Shown: positions 1-8,170 of the stretch, in pieces
Layout of the letters: each line of letters starts with the position of its first letter
How positions within the stretch are numbered: position 1 is the stretch's first letter
DNA from: CAYLZW01 sp964388085
GTDB lineage: Bacteria > Myxococcota > UBA727 > CAYLZW01
Direction: 5' to 3'
Assembly (NCBI GenBank): GCA_964388085.1
Contig: CAYLZW010000107.1
Span: forward strand, 1-17,249
DNA: 17,249 bases
Program-made: the position numbers and the translations under genes
Notes under the pieces: generated by a model
Database searches by the model: none
What the model was told of the DNA's origin: nothing
The model's input: the letters and a program-made list of their open reading frames with translations, nothing else

Positions 1-3000
1 TCCGAGCGCATCTTCGAGTGGGAGCGCGCGTACAAGCGCTTCGAGGACCACCACTGGGTCGTCATCGACGCCAGCGAGGACGAGCTGCGGCGAATGGAGC
101 GCGCACTCGTCGAGCGCGAGGCGCGGGAGAAGGAGCTGCGCGAGCGCTGGACGTGGGCCGAGAGCTCCCTCGCGCTCGAGCAGCAGCGTCACGCCGAGAC
201 GCGCGCGGCGCTGTTCGCCGCGGGGCACGAGCGCGCCGAGGAGGTGCGCGCCACGGAGCGCCGCTGGCGGGAGGCCTACGAGCGCGAGCGCACGCTGCGC
301 GTAACGCTGCGCGACGAGGGCGAGCGCCGCGAGCTCGCCGTCACCGAGCTCGAGGAGCAGCTCCATCGGCACGCGACCCTGCTCGCCTGGCTCGAGGGTG
401 AGCGTCGTCGTCAGATCGCCGAGATGGCGAGCGCCGAACGCGTCGCCAGCGGCGAGCTCGCGAAGGTGCGGGACGAGCTGCGCGGCGCGTCGCGGGAGCG
501 CGACGAGCTCGAGGCCGTGCTCTCGCGCGAGCGGGCGCTCGGCGAGGCGGCGATCGCCAAGCTCTTCGAGGACAACAAGCGCGAGCGCATCATCTCGCGG
601 CAGCAGATCCTCGTGCGCGATGAGCGTCTCTCGGAGCTCTCCGACGAGGTCGAGCGCCTGTCCGAGACGCTGCAGCAGGTCAGCGAGCAGCTCGGCGAAG
701 AGGAGGCGCACCACGCCGCCGAGCGCGATCGCGCCGACGAGCTCGAGCGCGCGCTGGCGGACAGCGAGGCGCAGGCCGCGACGGACAACGAGCGTAACGC
801 GCTCGAGATCTCGTCGCTGTCCGCCGAGCGCGAGCGCCTCGCGCGCGAGCTCGACGACCAGACCCAGCGGCTCACGGAGGTGCGGCAGGAGCTCGACGAC
901 GAGCGCCGGGCGCGTCAGGTGGAGCGCCAGGAGAGCTCGCTCGCCCTCGAGCGCAAGGAGAGCGAGCTGCGCGAGCGCGTCGCCCGCGTGGCGGACCTCG
1001 AGCGGGACATCGACAACGCGCGGGACGACATTCAGCAGCTGCGCGGCACGGTGACGGCGCGGGACGAGCGCATCGGCGAGCTGCTGACGAGGGTGCGGCA
1101 GAGCGACGAGTCCATCGTCCGGCTCGAGGCCCAAAACGATCGCCTGACGACGACGGTGGCCGAGCAGAAGGCGGAGATCGAGGCGCGCACCGAGCGCGAG
1201 ACGACGCTCGAGCACAAGCTCGATGAGCAGGAGCGCGAGGTCGAGGCCCTCGAGGGCCGCGCCGCCGAGCTCGGCGACAAGCTGCGCGAGGCCGAGGCCG
1301 AGAAGCGCCGCACCGAGACCACGCTCGACGACACGCGCGCCCAGCTCGACGGCGAACGCGAAGGACACGCCGCGACGCGCGGCGCGCTGCAGGAGCGCGA
1401 GCAGGACGTCTCGCGTGAGCGGGAGACGTCCGCGGAGCTCCGCCGGGAGCTGTCGGCCGCGCGCGCCGAGATCGAGGTGGGCGCGACGCTCGTCGAGGAG
1501 CTGCAGGGCACCGTGCGCTCGTTGGAGGTGTCGGTCGAGGAGCTGCGCGCGGGCATCGTCGAGCGCGATCAGGGCCTGGCCGAGGGGCGCAGTCAGATAC
1601 ACGAGCTCACGCAGCGCGCCGCGGACCTCGAGCGCGACCTCGGGAACGCGCGCGCGAAGGGCGCCGAGCTCGAGAGCGAGCTCGTGCGCGAGCAGGCGGC
1701 GCACCACGCCGCGCGTGGCCAGCACGAGGAGCTCTCACGTCAGCACGCGGAGCTCACGCAGGAGCACCACGCGGCCGAGGAGCGCGTCCTCGAGCTCGAA
1801 GGCGCCAAGGCTGAGCTCTCCACCAAGGTCGCCGGACAGGGCGAGCTGCTCGAGGCAAAGGCGCGCGAGCTGTCCGAGATCCGCGAGGCGCGCGATCAGC
1901 TTCAGTCCCTGCGCGAGCGGCTGCAGACCAAGCTCGACGCCGCCGACAAGCTCAACGCCGAGCTCGAGGAGCAGCTCTCCGAGGTCGTGTCGAAGAACGG
2001 CGGCCTCGCCGAAGAGGTCTCCGAGCGGGGTCGCGCGCTGCAGCGTCTCGAGCAGGAGCTCGAGCAGCTCGGCACCACGCTGGCCGCCCGAGAGAAGTCG
2101 CTCGACGCTGCCGAGGCCTCGGCCCGCGAGCGCAGCGCGACCCTCGAGCAGCAAGCGCAGACCCTGCATGAGCAGGCGACGGAGCTCAGCGAGCTGCGCG
2201 CCGAGGCCTCGGAGCACAAGCTCGCCATCGAGGAGCGCTCGCGCTGGGTGGAGGCACGCGAGGGGCGCATCAAGGAGCTCACGCAAGCGCTCGAGCTCGA
2301 GAAGAAGGCGCGGGACGAGATCCAGGGACGCCTGTCGGAGACCAGCGAGGAGGCGCGCACGACGAGCGCGGCCCTCGCGGAGGCGCGCGCCGAGCTCGGC
2401 AAGGAGCGCGAGCGCTTCGAGGCCGAGCGCACCGCCACCGCTAGCGCACAGGGCGCGGCCGAGGCGCGAGCGGCCGAGCTCGAGGGGAGGCTCGCGGAGA
2501 GCGAGCGCAGCGCGCGCGAGGCCGCCGGTGAGCTCTCGCGCTTGCGCCCGCTCCTCCCGCAGCTCGACGACGAGCGCGCCCGCAGAGCGTCGCTCGAGGC
2601 CGAGGTGCAGCGCCTGTCGGCGTCGCAAGGAGAGCTCAGCGAGCAGGCCGAGTCCCTGCGCGTCGCCCTGGACGAGGCCGAGCAAGGCACGTCCCGCGCG
2701 AAGGGAGAGGAGCAGCGACTCAAGGCCGCGCTGATGGAGTCGACGGCGCTGGCGCAGCGCCACGAAGCGGCCGCGAAGGAGGCCTCGCAGCGCGCCGAGC
2801 AGAACGCCAGGAAGGTGCAGGAGGCGCAGCAGCTGCTCGCCCGCCTGAACCAGACCAACGAGGGCAGCCGCGCGCGGCTCAGCGAGATGGAGCGCCGCCT
2901 CGAGTCCCTCGAGCAGCAGCACACCGAGCAGCTCCAGGAGGTGCGCGGCGCCGCCGAAGGTGAGCAGCAGCGTCTGCAACAGGAGCTGCTGCGGGCGAAG

Positions 3001-3468
3001 AAGGCCCAGCGTGACGCGCTCTTGAAGGCGCAGCAGATCCAACAGCAGTACCAGGCGTTCAAACAGCAGCGTGACGCACGTTTGAAGGCGCAGAAAGAGG
3101 CGCTCAAGGCGGCGACCAGCGGGGCGCCTTCGCCGGCGTCGTCCTCTCCGGCGGCCGACACGAGCGCGCCGCCTTCGTCGCTCTCCTCGGCGCTGTCGTC
3201 GGCGGTGTCGGCCGCAGGGTCGACGCCCGACGCCGCGGCGAACGCGGGGCGCGCTCCTGCGCCGGTCGCGGCGCCTGTGCCCACGCCACCGGCTGGCTTT
3301 GCCGAGGCCGACGAGGGTGACTTCAACGACGCCGCGCGCCTCGCCGCCGCGCCGCCGCCGACGCCGCCGGCCGTGACCGCCGACGACGGAGACTTCGATG
3401 AGGCGACCCGCCTCGTCGACAACCTCACCGAGTGGGGCGGCTCACAACCCGGCAAGTCCGAGGGCTGA
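1..3468 (+). CDS. Large coiled-coil protein, 5'-truncated by window edge
   Basis: The frame is open from base 1, so the start codon lies upstream; ATG at 94 is internal because the same frame reads a folded-looking segment before it (visible residues 1-25, with HHWVVIDASEDELRRMER). I see 1155 residues. From about residue 30 to 1037 the protein is an almost uninterrupted Glu/Arg/Ala/Leu coiled coil, a long rod. Near its end a segment of about 20 residues is duplicated (QRDALLKAQ and QRDARLKAQ, 60 bases apart). Residues 1039-1155 are a Pro/Ala/Ser-rich, probably disordered tail with two copies of an acidic GDF(N/D)(D/E)A(A/T)RL motif. No signal peptide or membrane segment is visible, so it is probably cytoplasmic and structural or scaffolding. 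The short N-terminal remnant may be the end of an enzymatic domain, as happens in myxobacterial enzyme-coiled-coil fusions, but I cannot identify it. The next gene starts 13 bases after the stop. Confidence 0.85.
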   Translation, partial: SERIFEWERAYKRFEDHHWVVIDASEDELRRMERALVEREAREKELRERWTWAESSLALEQQRHAETRAALFAAGHERAEEVRATERRWREAYERERTLRVTLRDEGERRELAVTELEEQLHRHATLLAWLEGERRRQIAEMASAERVASGELAKVRDELRGASRERDELEAVLSRERALGEAAIAKLFEDNKRERIISRQQILVRDERLSELSDEVERLSETLQQVSEQLGEEEAHHAAERDRADELERALADSEAQAATDNERNALEISSLSAERERLARELDDQTQRLTEVRQELDDERRARQVERQESSLALERKESELRERVARVADLERDIDNARDDIQQLRGTVTARDERIGELLTRVRQSDESIVRLEAQNDRLTTTVAEQKAEIEARTERETTLEHKLDEQEREVEALEGRAAELGDKLREAEAEKRRTETTLDDTRAQLDGEREGHAATRGALQEREQDVSRERETSAELRRELSAARAEIEVGATLVEELQGTVRSLEVSVEELRAGIVERDQGLAEGRSQIHELTQRAADLERDLGNARAKGAELESELVREQAAHHAARGQHEELSRQHAELTQEHHAAEERVLELEGAKAELSTKVAGQGELLEAKARELSEIREARDQLQSLRERLQTKLDAADKLNAELEEQLSEVVSKNGGLAEEVSERGRALQRLEQELEQLGTTLAAREKSLDAAEASARERSATLEQQAQTLHEQATELSELRAEASEHKLAIEERSRWVEAREGRIKELTQALELEKKARDEIQGRLSETSEEARTTSAALAEARAELGKERERFEAERTATASAQGAAEARAAELEGRLAESERSAREAAGELSRLRPLLPQLDDERARRASLEAEVQRLSASQGELSEQAESLRVALDEAEQGTSRAKGEEQRLKAALMESTALAQRHEAAAKEASQRAEQNARKVQEAQQLLARLNQTNEGSRARLSEMERRLESLEQQHTEQLQEVRGAAEGEQQRLQQELLRAKKAQRDALLKAQQIQQQYQAFKQQRDARLKAQKEALKAATSGAPSPASSSPAADTSAPPSSLSSALSSAVSAAGSTPDAAANAGRAPAPVAAPVPTPPAGFAEADEGDFNDAARLAAAPPPTPPAVTADDGDFDEATRLVDNLTEWGGSQPGKSEG

Positions 3469-3481
3469 CGACCCGCCTCTC

Positions 3482-6400
3482 ATGTCTTCGCCGCTCCTCG
3501 CCTCCTTCGTCGGTGTGCCTCCTTGGCTGTTGCGCAGCGCCCTCCGCGCGGCCCTGTGGCATGGGCTGTTCGTCGCCGCCGTCACCGTGGTGAAGAGCGC
3601 CAGCAACGCGGTGTTCCTGGCCCGGGCTGATCCGCGGGCGCTGCCGCTCCTCTACGTCGTCGTCGCCGGCCTCGTCGCCGTCGCCACCGGCTCCCTCGGC
3701 CGCCTGCTGCGGCGCGTGCACGCGCGTCGCGTCACGACGTGGACGCTGCTCACGAGCAGCGCGCTCGTGGCGCTCATCATCGCCGCCTGCGCAGCCTCGG
3801 TGCCGTTCGCCCCGGGCGCGCTCTACGTCGCCGGCGAGGTCTGGGCCACGACGGTGAGCGTGCTGTTCTGGACCCGCGTGGGGGAGGGCTTCTCCGCGCG
3901 CGATCAGAAGCGCGTGGTGGGCGTCGTCGGCGCGGGCGGCATGGCCGGGGCGGTGGTCGGTGGCGTCTTGATGACGGTCGCCGCGAACGTCGGCGGCGTG
4001 CTGTGGCCGGCGCTGCTCGCGGCGCTGCTCCCGGCCGTCGGCCTGCCGCTGCTCACGACGCTGCGCTCGCACGGCGCCCGGGGGCACCAGAGCGCGCTCG
4101 AGGACGACGAGCCGAAGAGCGGCGCCCGCTACCTCCGCACCGGCCGCTACCCGCTCGGGGTCGCGGCGCTCGTCGTCCTGCTCGCCGCCATGGGCGCGGC
4201 CACGGACTTCGCCTTTCGCCTGGCGTCGGCGGAGGCCCTCGGCGAGGCCGAGATGGCGGGGCTGTTCGGCCTGCTGAACGCCGTCGTCGGGGCGTCGGTG
4301 GTCTTCATCCAGCTCGGCCTGACCACGCGGCTGCTCGCGAAGTTCGGCGTGTTCGCCTTCCTCGCGCTCGTGCCCACCGGCCTCGTGGCGCTGGCGGCGC
4401 TGCCGCTCCTCGGCGCGCCCTCCTTCATCGTCGTCGTCGCCATGAAGGGGCTCGAGATGGCCGGCGCCTTCTCGCTCTACCAGGCCGCCGTGTCGCTGCT
4501 GTACAACCCGATGCCGTCGTCGCTGCGCGGGGAGCTGCGCGCGCTCATCGACGGTGCGGTGAAGAAGGGGGGCGCGGCGCTCGCGGGCCTCTCCCTCGTG
4601 GGCCTCGCGTGGCTCGATCGCCGGCTGGTGGGGCCGCCGCTGGTCGCGCTCCTGGCGGTGCTCGCGCTCTTCCTGCTGCCCTGGCTGCGCCGCCACTACC
4701 TGCGCGCTCTCGACGACAAGCTCGGTCGTCGACGACGAGAGCGACCGGGCGGCAGCTCCATCGACGCCTCCGACCGCGTGACCCGGCGCCTCTTGCTCTC
4801 GGCGCTCGAGCGTGACGATCCGCTCGTCGTGCTGGCGGCGCTCGACGCCCTCGGCGCCGCGGCGACCTTGCCCCCGGCGCAGCTGTTGCGGCTGTTGCAC
4901 CACGAGGACGAGCGGGTGCGGCAGGCGGCGCTCGCGCGCGTCCCTGACGAGCAACCAGCCGGGGAGGGCGACGAGCTGGTGGCCACCTTGGTGGACATCG
5001 TGCGCGGCGACGTCGCCCGTCGCCCGCGCGGCGAGGCCGTACGTGCCCTCGCGCGGCTGCGGAAGGCGGCGCTCGAGCCGCTGCTCGAGAGCCTCTTGCA
5101 CGACGACGAGCCCGGGGTGGTCTGCGCCGCGATCGAGGCGGTCTGGTCGGGGCCGCAGCACGCGCGCGTGGCCGAGCGTCTCGATGAGCTGTGCGTGGCG
5201 CTGCGCGATCGCCCGCCCGCGTGGCGCCGGGAGATCGCTCGGCTCATCGGGGTGACCGGCGAGGCACGCTACGACGCCGTGCTGTCGAGCCTGCTCGAGG
5301 ATCCCGACCCCTCCGTCATGAGCCTCGCCGCGGAGGCGGCCGGGCGCGAGCAGCACGAAGCGCACCTGCCCCGGCTGCTCGTGGCCCTCGGTCGCCGGGA
5401 GGAGCGGGCGGCGGCGCGCGACGCGCTGGTGGCCTACGGGGACGCGGCGCTGCCGCTGCTCTCTCGCGCCCTCGACGACGTCACCCTGCCGCTCGCGCAG
5501 CGCATCCACGTGCCGCGGGTGCTCGCCGCCATCGGCAGCGAAGGAGCCGCGCGCGCGCTGTTGTTCTCGAACCCGCGCGACGACGCCTATCTGCAGCGCC
5601 GCATCGCCGACCGCCTCGTCGAGCTGTGCGCGCGCCGGCCCGACATCGAGGTGGACCGCGCCCGCTGCGACGAGGCCGTGCGCCGTCGTCTGGTCGCCGC
5701 GCGCGCGCACGCCGCGGCCAGCGATGACCTCGCCGGTGAGGACGACGCCCGCATGAGCCTGCTCGCCCGCGTCGTGCACGAGCGCCGGGAGATGGCGCTG
5801 CGCATCGCGCTCCAGCTCGTCGGCATCCATCGCGGCATGGACCGCGCCATGACGGCGCTGCGGGCCCTGAGCGCGGGCCCGGGACAGCCCACCTCGCGGC
5901 ACAACGACGCGCTCGAGCTCCTCGACGTACACCTGACGGGAGACCCGCTGCGCGAGGCGCTCCTCGAAGCCTTCGAGCAGCGCCCGCGACGCGGCACGCA
6001 CGAGGAGGCGAGCGCGCGCGTGCTGCGGCTGGCACGCTCGCGCGACCCGCTCGTTCGTGGCATCGCTCGGCACACGGCGCGGCTGCTCGCGCTGGTGTCG
6101 GACGAGGCCGACGGGGAGCTCGATCTCTCCCGTGCGCCGCCCGCGAGCGGCGACGCGCACGAGGAGCAACTGGAGGGTGACGACATGGCCGAAGACCTCG
6201 TCGAGCGCCTCTTTCTGCTCGAGCACGTGGACCTGTTCGAGGGGCTGCCCACCGACGACCTCGCCGCCATCGCCGCGCTCGCGGCGGAGCAGCCGGTGCC
6301 GCCGGGCGGCGTCGTCTACGAGGAGGGCGACCGCGGCGACTGCATGTACGTGATCATCGAGGGCGAGCTCGAGCTGACGAGGAGAGGCGCGCCGCTGCTC

Positions 6401-6628
6401 CGGCTGCACGCGGGCGAGTCGCTCGGGCAGACCTCGTTCCTCGACCGCGGCCCCCGGCCGGTCACCGCGCGCGCGCCGGCGGGGAAGGCCGTGCGCCTGC
6501 TTGCCATCGAGCGCGGCGCCTTCATGGACCTGCTCACCGACCGGCCGGGCCTCATGCACGCGCTGTTTGCCGTCCTGGGGCAGCGGCTGCGCACGCTCAT
6601 CGCGCGCGACGCCGCGGAGGCACTGTAG
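3482..6628 (+). CDS. Nucleotide-transporter-like/MFS membrane protein with HEAT repeats and C-terminal cyclic-nucleotide-binding domain
   Basis: The product is 1048 residues. Residues 1-405 hold about 10-12 hydrophobic helices with the look of the bacterial ADP/ATP-translocase-like (NTT) branch of MFS carriers, including TDFAFR (241-246) and LYNPMPSSLRGELRALIDG (340-358). Residues about 432-890 are helical pairs with the leucine/aspartate pattern of HEAT repeats (RDDPLVVLAALDALG, HHEDERVRQAAL, EDPDPSVMSLAAEAAG). Residues about 912-1040 are a cNMP-binding fold (LEHVDLFEGLPTDDL to LFAVLGQRLRTLI). The phosphate cassette reads GESLGQTSFLDRGPRPVTARA-like at about 978-998, with Gln983 where cAMP receptors have Glu. 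The order carrier, HEAT, cNMP domain is seen in several environmental bacteria; the substrate is unknown. ATG at 3482 is preferred because it leads directly into the first hydrophobic stretch. ATG at 3398 would add 28 residues inside the upstream gene. No strong Shine-Dalgarno is visible, so the start is moderately certain. Confidence 0.85.
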   Translation: MSSPLLASFVGVPPWLLRSALRAALWHGLFVAAVTVVKSASNAVFLARADPRALPLLYVVVAGLVAVATGSLGRLLRRVHARRVTTWTLLTSSALVALIIAACAASVPFAPGALYVAGEVWATTVSVLFWTRVGEGFSARDQKRVVGVVGAGGMAGAVVGGVLMTVAANVGGVLWPALLAALLPAVGLPLLTTLRSHGARGHQSALEDDEPKSGARYLRTGRYPLGVAALVVLLAAMGAATDFAFRLASAEALGEAEMAGLFGLLNAVVGASVVFIQLGLTTRLLAKFGVFAFLALVPTGLVALAALPLLGAPSFIVVVAMKGLEMAGAFSLYQAAVSLLYNPMPSSLRGELRALIDGAVKKGGAALAGLSLVGLAWLDRRLVGPPLVALLAVLALFLLPWLRRHYLRALDDKLGRRRRERPGGSSIDASDRVTRRLLLSALERDDPLVVLAALDALGAAATLPPAQLLRLLHHEDERVRQAALARVPDEQPAGEGDELVATLVDIVRGDVARRPRGEAVRALARLRKAALEPLLESLLHDDEPGVVCAAIEAVWSGPQHARVAERLDELCVALRDRPPAWRREIARLIGVTGEARYDAVLSSLLEDPDPSVMSLAAEAAGREQHEAHLPRLLVALGRREERAAARDALVAYGDAALPLLSRALDDVTLPLAQRIHVPRVLAAIGSEGAARALLFSNPRDDAYLQRRIADRLVELCARRPDIEVDRARCDEAVRRRLVAARAHAAASDDLAGEDDARMSLLARVVHERREMALRIALQLVGIHRGMDRAMTALRALSAGPGQPTSRHNDALELLDVHLTGDPLREALLEAFEQRPRRGTHEEASARVLRLARSRDPLVRGIARHTARLLALVSDEADGELDLSRAPPASGDAHEEQLEGDDMAEDLVERLFLLEHVDLFEGLPTDDLAAIAALAAEQPVPPGGVVYEEGDRGDCMYVIIEGELELTRRGAPLLRLHAGESLGQTSFLDRGPRPVTARAPAGKAVRLLAIERGAFMDLLTDRPGLMHALFAVLGQRLRTLIARDAAEAL

Positions 6629-6636
6629 GTCGGTGT

Positions 6637-6681
6637 CGCAGGGGGCGGACCGCCTGCGTCCACGAACCCGGCGTGGGGTTT
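6637..6681 (+). terminator. Weak double hairpin after the transporter gene
   Basis: Two small inverted repeats follow the stop codon at 6628. CGCAGG (6637-6642) pairs with CCTGCG (6653-6658) over a 10-base loop. AACCC (6665-6669) pairs with GGGTT (6676-6680) over a 6-base loop, followed by one more T. They are short and lack a real T-tract, so they may only be chance structure in GC-rich DNA. The remaining 75 bases up to the next gene hold its ribosome-binding site and no promoter I can defend. Confidence 0.25.
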
Positions 6682-6756
6682 GCCTTCTGCAGCAGGTGTG
6701 CGAAGTAGAGGATCCGCCTCGATGGGTGGTTCCTTCAGCGACGAGGAGGAGCGAAC

Positions 6757-7431
6757 GTGACCACAGCGCGCGAGAAGCTCTACGACGAAGTCGTCGCTCT
6801 CACGGAGTCACCGCCGGGTGACGACGCCGAGTCGGTGATTCGCAAGATCATGACCCGGTACCGAGTGCAGACGAAGCCCGGCATCAACGTCCCCGACGGC
6901 ACCACGGCGCGCGACGCCCTCGGCGAGCGGCTGCTCGCCCTCTGGCGCGAGCGACCGGCGGACCTGCACAAGAAGCTCGGCGCGTCCATCGACGAGTTCC
7001 GGATGCAGGTGAAGCAGAAGGGCTCCTCGGGGAGCAAGGCGCCGAAGAAGCAGCCCGCCCCGCCGACGCCCGCCCAGGCAGCCCCGCGCGTGGCGACGTC
7101 GTCCCCGAAGCCGCTCCCCACGCACGCGACGCCCAGCCAGGCGATTACGCATGCAGAGGCCTCGCGCTCGTCCGACGACAACGGTCACGGCCAGCCGGAG
7201 CGCCGTCGGGTGGTGGAGCCCGTCGGTGGCGGTCCCCGACGCAAGGGACGATCGCGCGGCGAGTGCCCGAAGTGCCACAGCCTCGGCGTCGTGCTCGCGC
7301 GCAGCTACGCCGGCGACGAGTACTACAGTTGCATCTACTGCGGCTTCCAGGCCTACAAGCCCGCCGACGAGAACGATCCGACGGCATCTCTTGCGGTGAA
7401 GCTGCTCGGGCAGTCGGCGCCCGAGAAATAG
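6757..7431 (+). CDS. Hypothetical protein with C-terminal four-cysteine zinc ribbon
   Basis: The product is 224 residues and starts with GTG. The purine-rich GAGGAGGAG ends a few bases upstream and is a good Shine-Dalgarno. Residues 1-88 are a predicted helical domain (MTTAREKLYDEVVALTES, then VIRKIMTRYRVQTKPG) that I do not recognise. Residues 89-168 are a low-complexity Pro/Ala/Lys/Ser linker that becomes basic just before the zinc site (RRKGRSRGE). Residues 170-195 form a zinc ribbon with Cys170-x2-Cys173 and Cys192-x2-Cys195, the second half reading YYSCIYCGFQ. This resembles ribbons of topoisomerase C-termini, TFIIS and RNA polymerase subunits. A basic linker plus ribbon suggests nucleic-acid or RNA-polymerase contact, but that is inference. 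It is soluble, with no signal peptide. The gene ends one base from the stop of the convergent amidotransferase gene. Confidence 0.8.
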   Translation: MTTAREKLYDEVVALTESPPGDDAESVIRKIMTRYRVQTKPGINVPDGTTARDALGERLLALWRERPADLHKKLGASIDEFRMQVKQKGSSGSKAPKKQPAPPTPAQAAPRVATSSPKPLPTHATPSQAITHAEASRSSDDNGHGQPERRRVVEPVGGGPRRKGRSRGECPKCHSLGVVLARSYAGDEYYSCIYCGFQAYKPADENDPTASLAVKLLGQSAPEK

Positions 7432-7432
7432 C

Positions 7433-8170
7433 TCAGCGCGACTTCGCGGCGTCGATGAAGGCCGCGTAGAGCGCGCGTTGCTCGCGCGTGTCCGGCATGG
7501 CCTCCGGGTGCCATTGCACACCGACGTAAAAGCGCCTGCTCGGATCCTCGATGCCCTCGACGAGGCCGTCCGTCGACGTGGCGCTCGTCACGAGATCGCG
7601 CCCCACCTGGCGCACCGCTTGATGGTGCGTCGTGTTGACGCCGATCTCGCCGCTCTGGCCGAGCGCGCGCGACAGCGTCGTGCCCTCGTCTACGACGACG
7701 CGGTGACCGGGCAGGTGCTTCGGCTCCTTCTGCTGGTGCTCGACGTCGCTCGGCCGCTCGCTGCCGAGGTCCTGCCAGAGGGTGCCGCCGCGCACGACGT
7801 TCAGGAGCTGCATGCCGCCGCACACGCCGAGGACGGCGAGCGCCCGTCGCTCGGCCCGCGCGAGCAGCGCCATCTCGAAGCGCGTGCGCGCGGGCTTCAG
7901 CGTGCCGAGCTTCTCGTGCGCGGGCGCTCCGAACAGGGCCGGGTCGATGTCGAAGTCGCCGCCGGTGAGCAGCAGGGCGTCCGCGCCCTCGATGAGCTGA
8001 TCGAGCAGGCGCTCGTCGTCGCTGTAGGGCGCGATGACGGGCAGGCCGCCGGCGCGCTGGACCGCCTCTCCGTAGCCCTCGTCCACGACGACGCTGCGAT
8101 AGGGCCCGCGGCGCCCCTGGCGCTCCTCGAGATCGGGGGTGAGCAAGACGACGGGGAGGCGAGGGCTCAT
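7433..8170 (-). CDS. Class I glutamine amidotransferase, peptidase C26 / gamma-glutamyl-GABA hydrolase-like
   Basis: The product is 245 residues, the usual size for the PuuD-type C26 family, which cleaves gamma-glutamyl amide bonds. The nucleophile elbow GVCGGMQ places Cys117, and GVQWHPE gives His221 and Glu223, so the triad is complete. Other family marks are LLTGGDFDIDP (68-77), GGTLWQDLG (128-136) and THHQAV (181-186). The family's RD..E element is present only as ARTRFE (94-99). PuuD acts in putrescine breakdown, but no puuABC-like gene is near, so the substrate is open; other relatives deglutamylate folates or gamma-glutamyl anilides. ATG at 8170 overlaps the TGA of the upstream thiE-fusion gene (ATGA), implying translational coupling and a shared promoter. 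That context hints at a role beside thiamine or nucleotide metabolism, which is inference. Confidence 0.9.
   Translation of the reverse strand: MSPRLPVVLLTPDLEERQGRRGPYRSVVVDEGYGEAVQRAGGLPVIAPYSDDERLLDQLIEGADALLLTGGDFDIDPALFGAPAHEKLGTLKPARTRFEMALLARAERRALAVLGVCGGMQLLNVVRGGTLWQDLGSERPSDVEHQQKEPKHLPGHRVVVDEGTTLSRALGQSGEIGVNTTHHQAVRQVGRDLVTSATSTDGLVEGIEDPSRRFYVGVQWHPEAMPDTREQRALYAAFIDAAKSR

Noticed and set aside
94..96. ATG at 94 as true start of the coiled-coil gene
   Set aside because: The same frame is open back to base 1 with protein-like sequence and no ribosome-binding site before 94.
398..3042. Several Ser/Arg- or Leu/Arg-rich frames overlapping the coiled-coil gene on both strands
   Set aside because: They mirror the Glu/Arg/Ala codon pattern of the real frame and show biased composition without motifs.
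3425..6559. Open frame of 1044 codons on the minus strand opposite the transporter gene
   Set aside because: It has the Arg/Gly/Ala/His composition of an antisense shadow in very GC-rich DNA, no family motif, and the plus strand encodes recognisable domains throughout.
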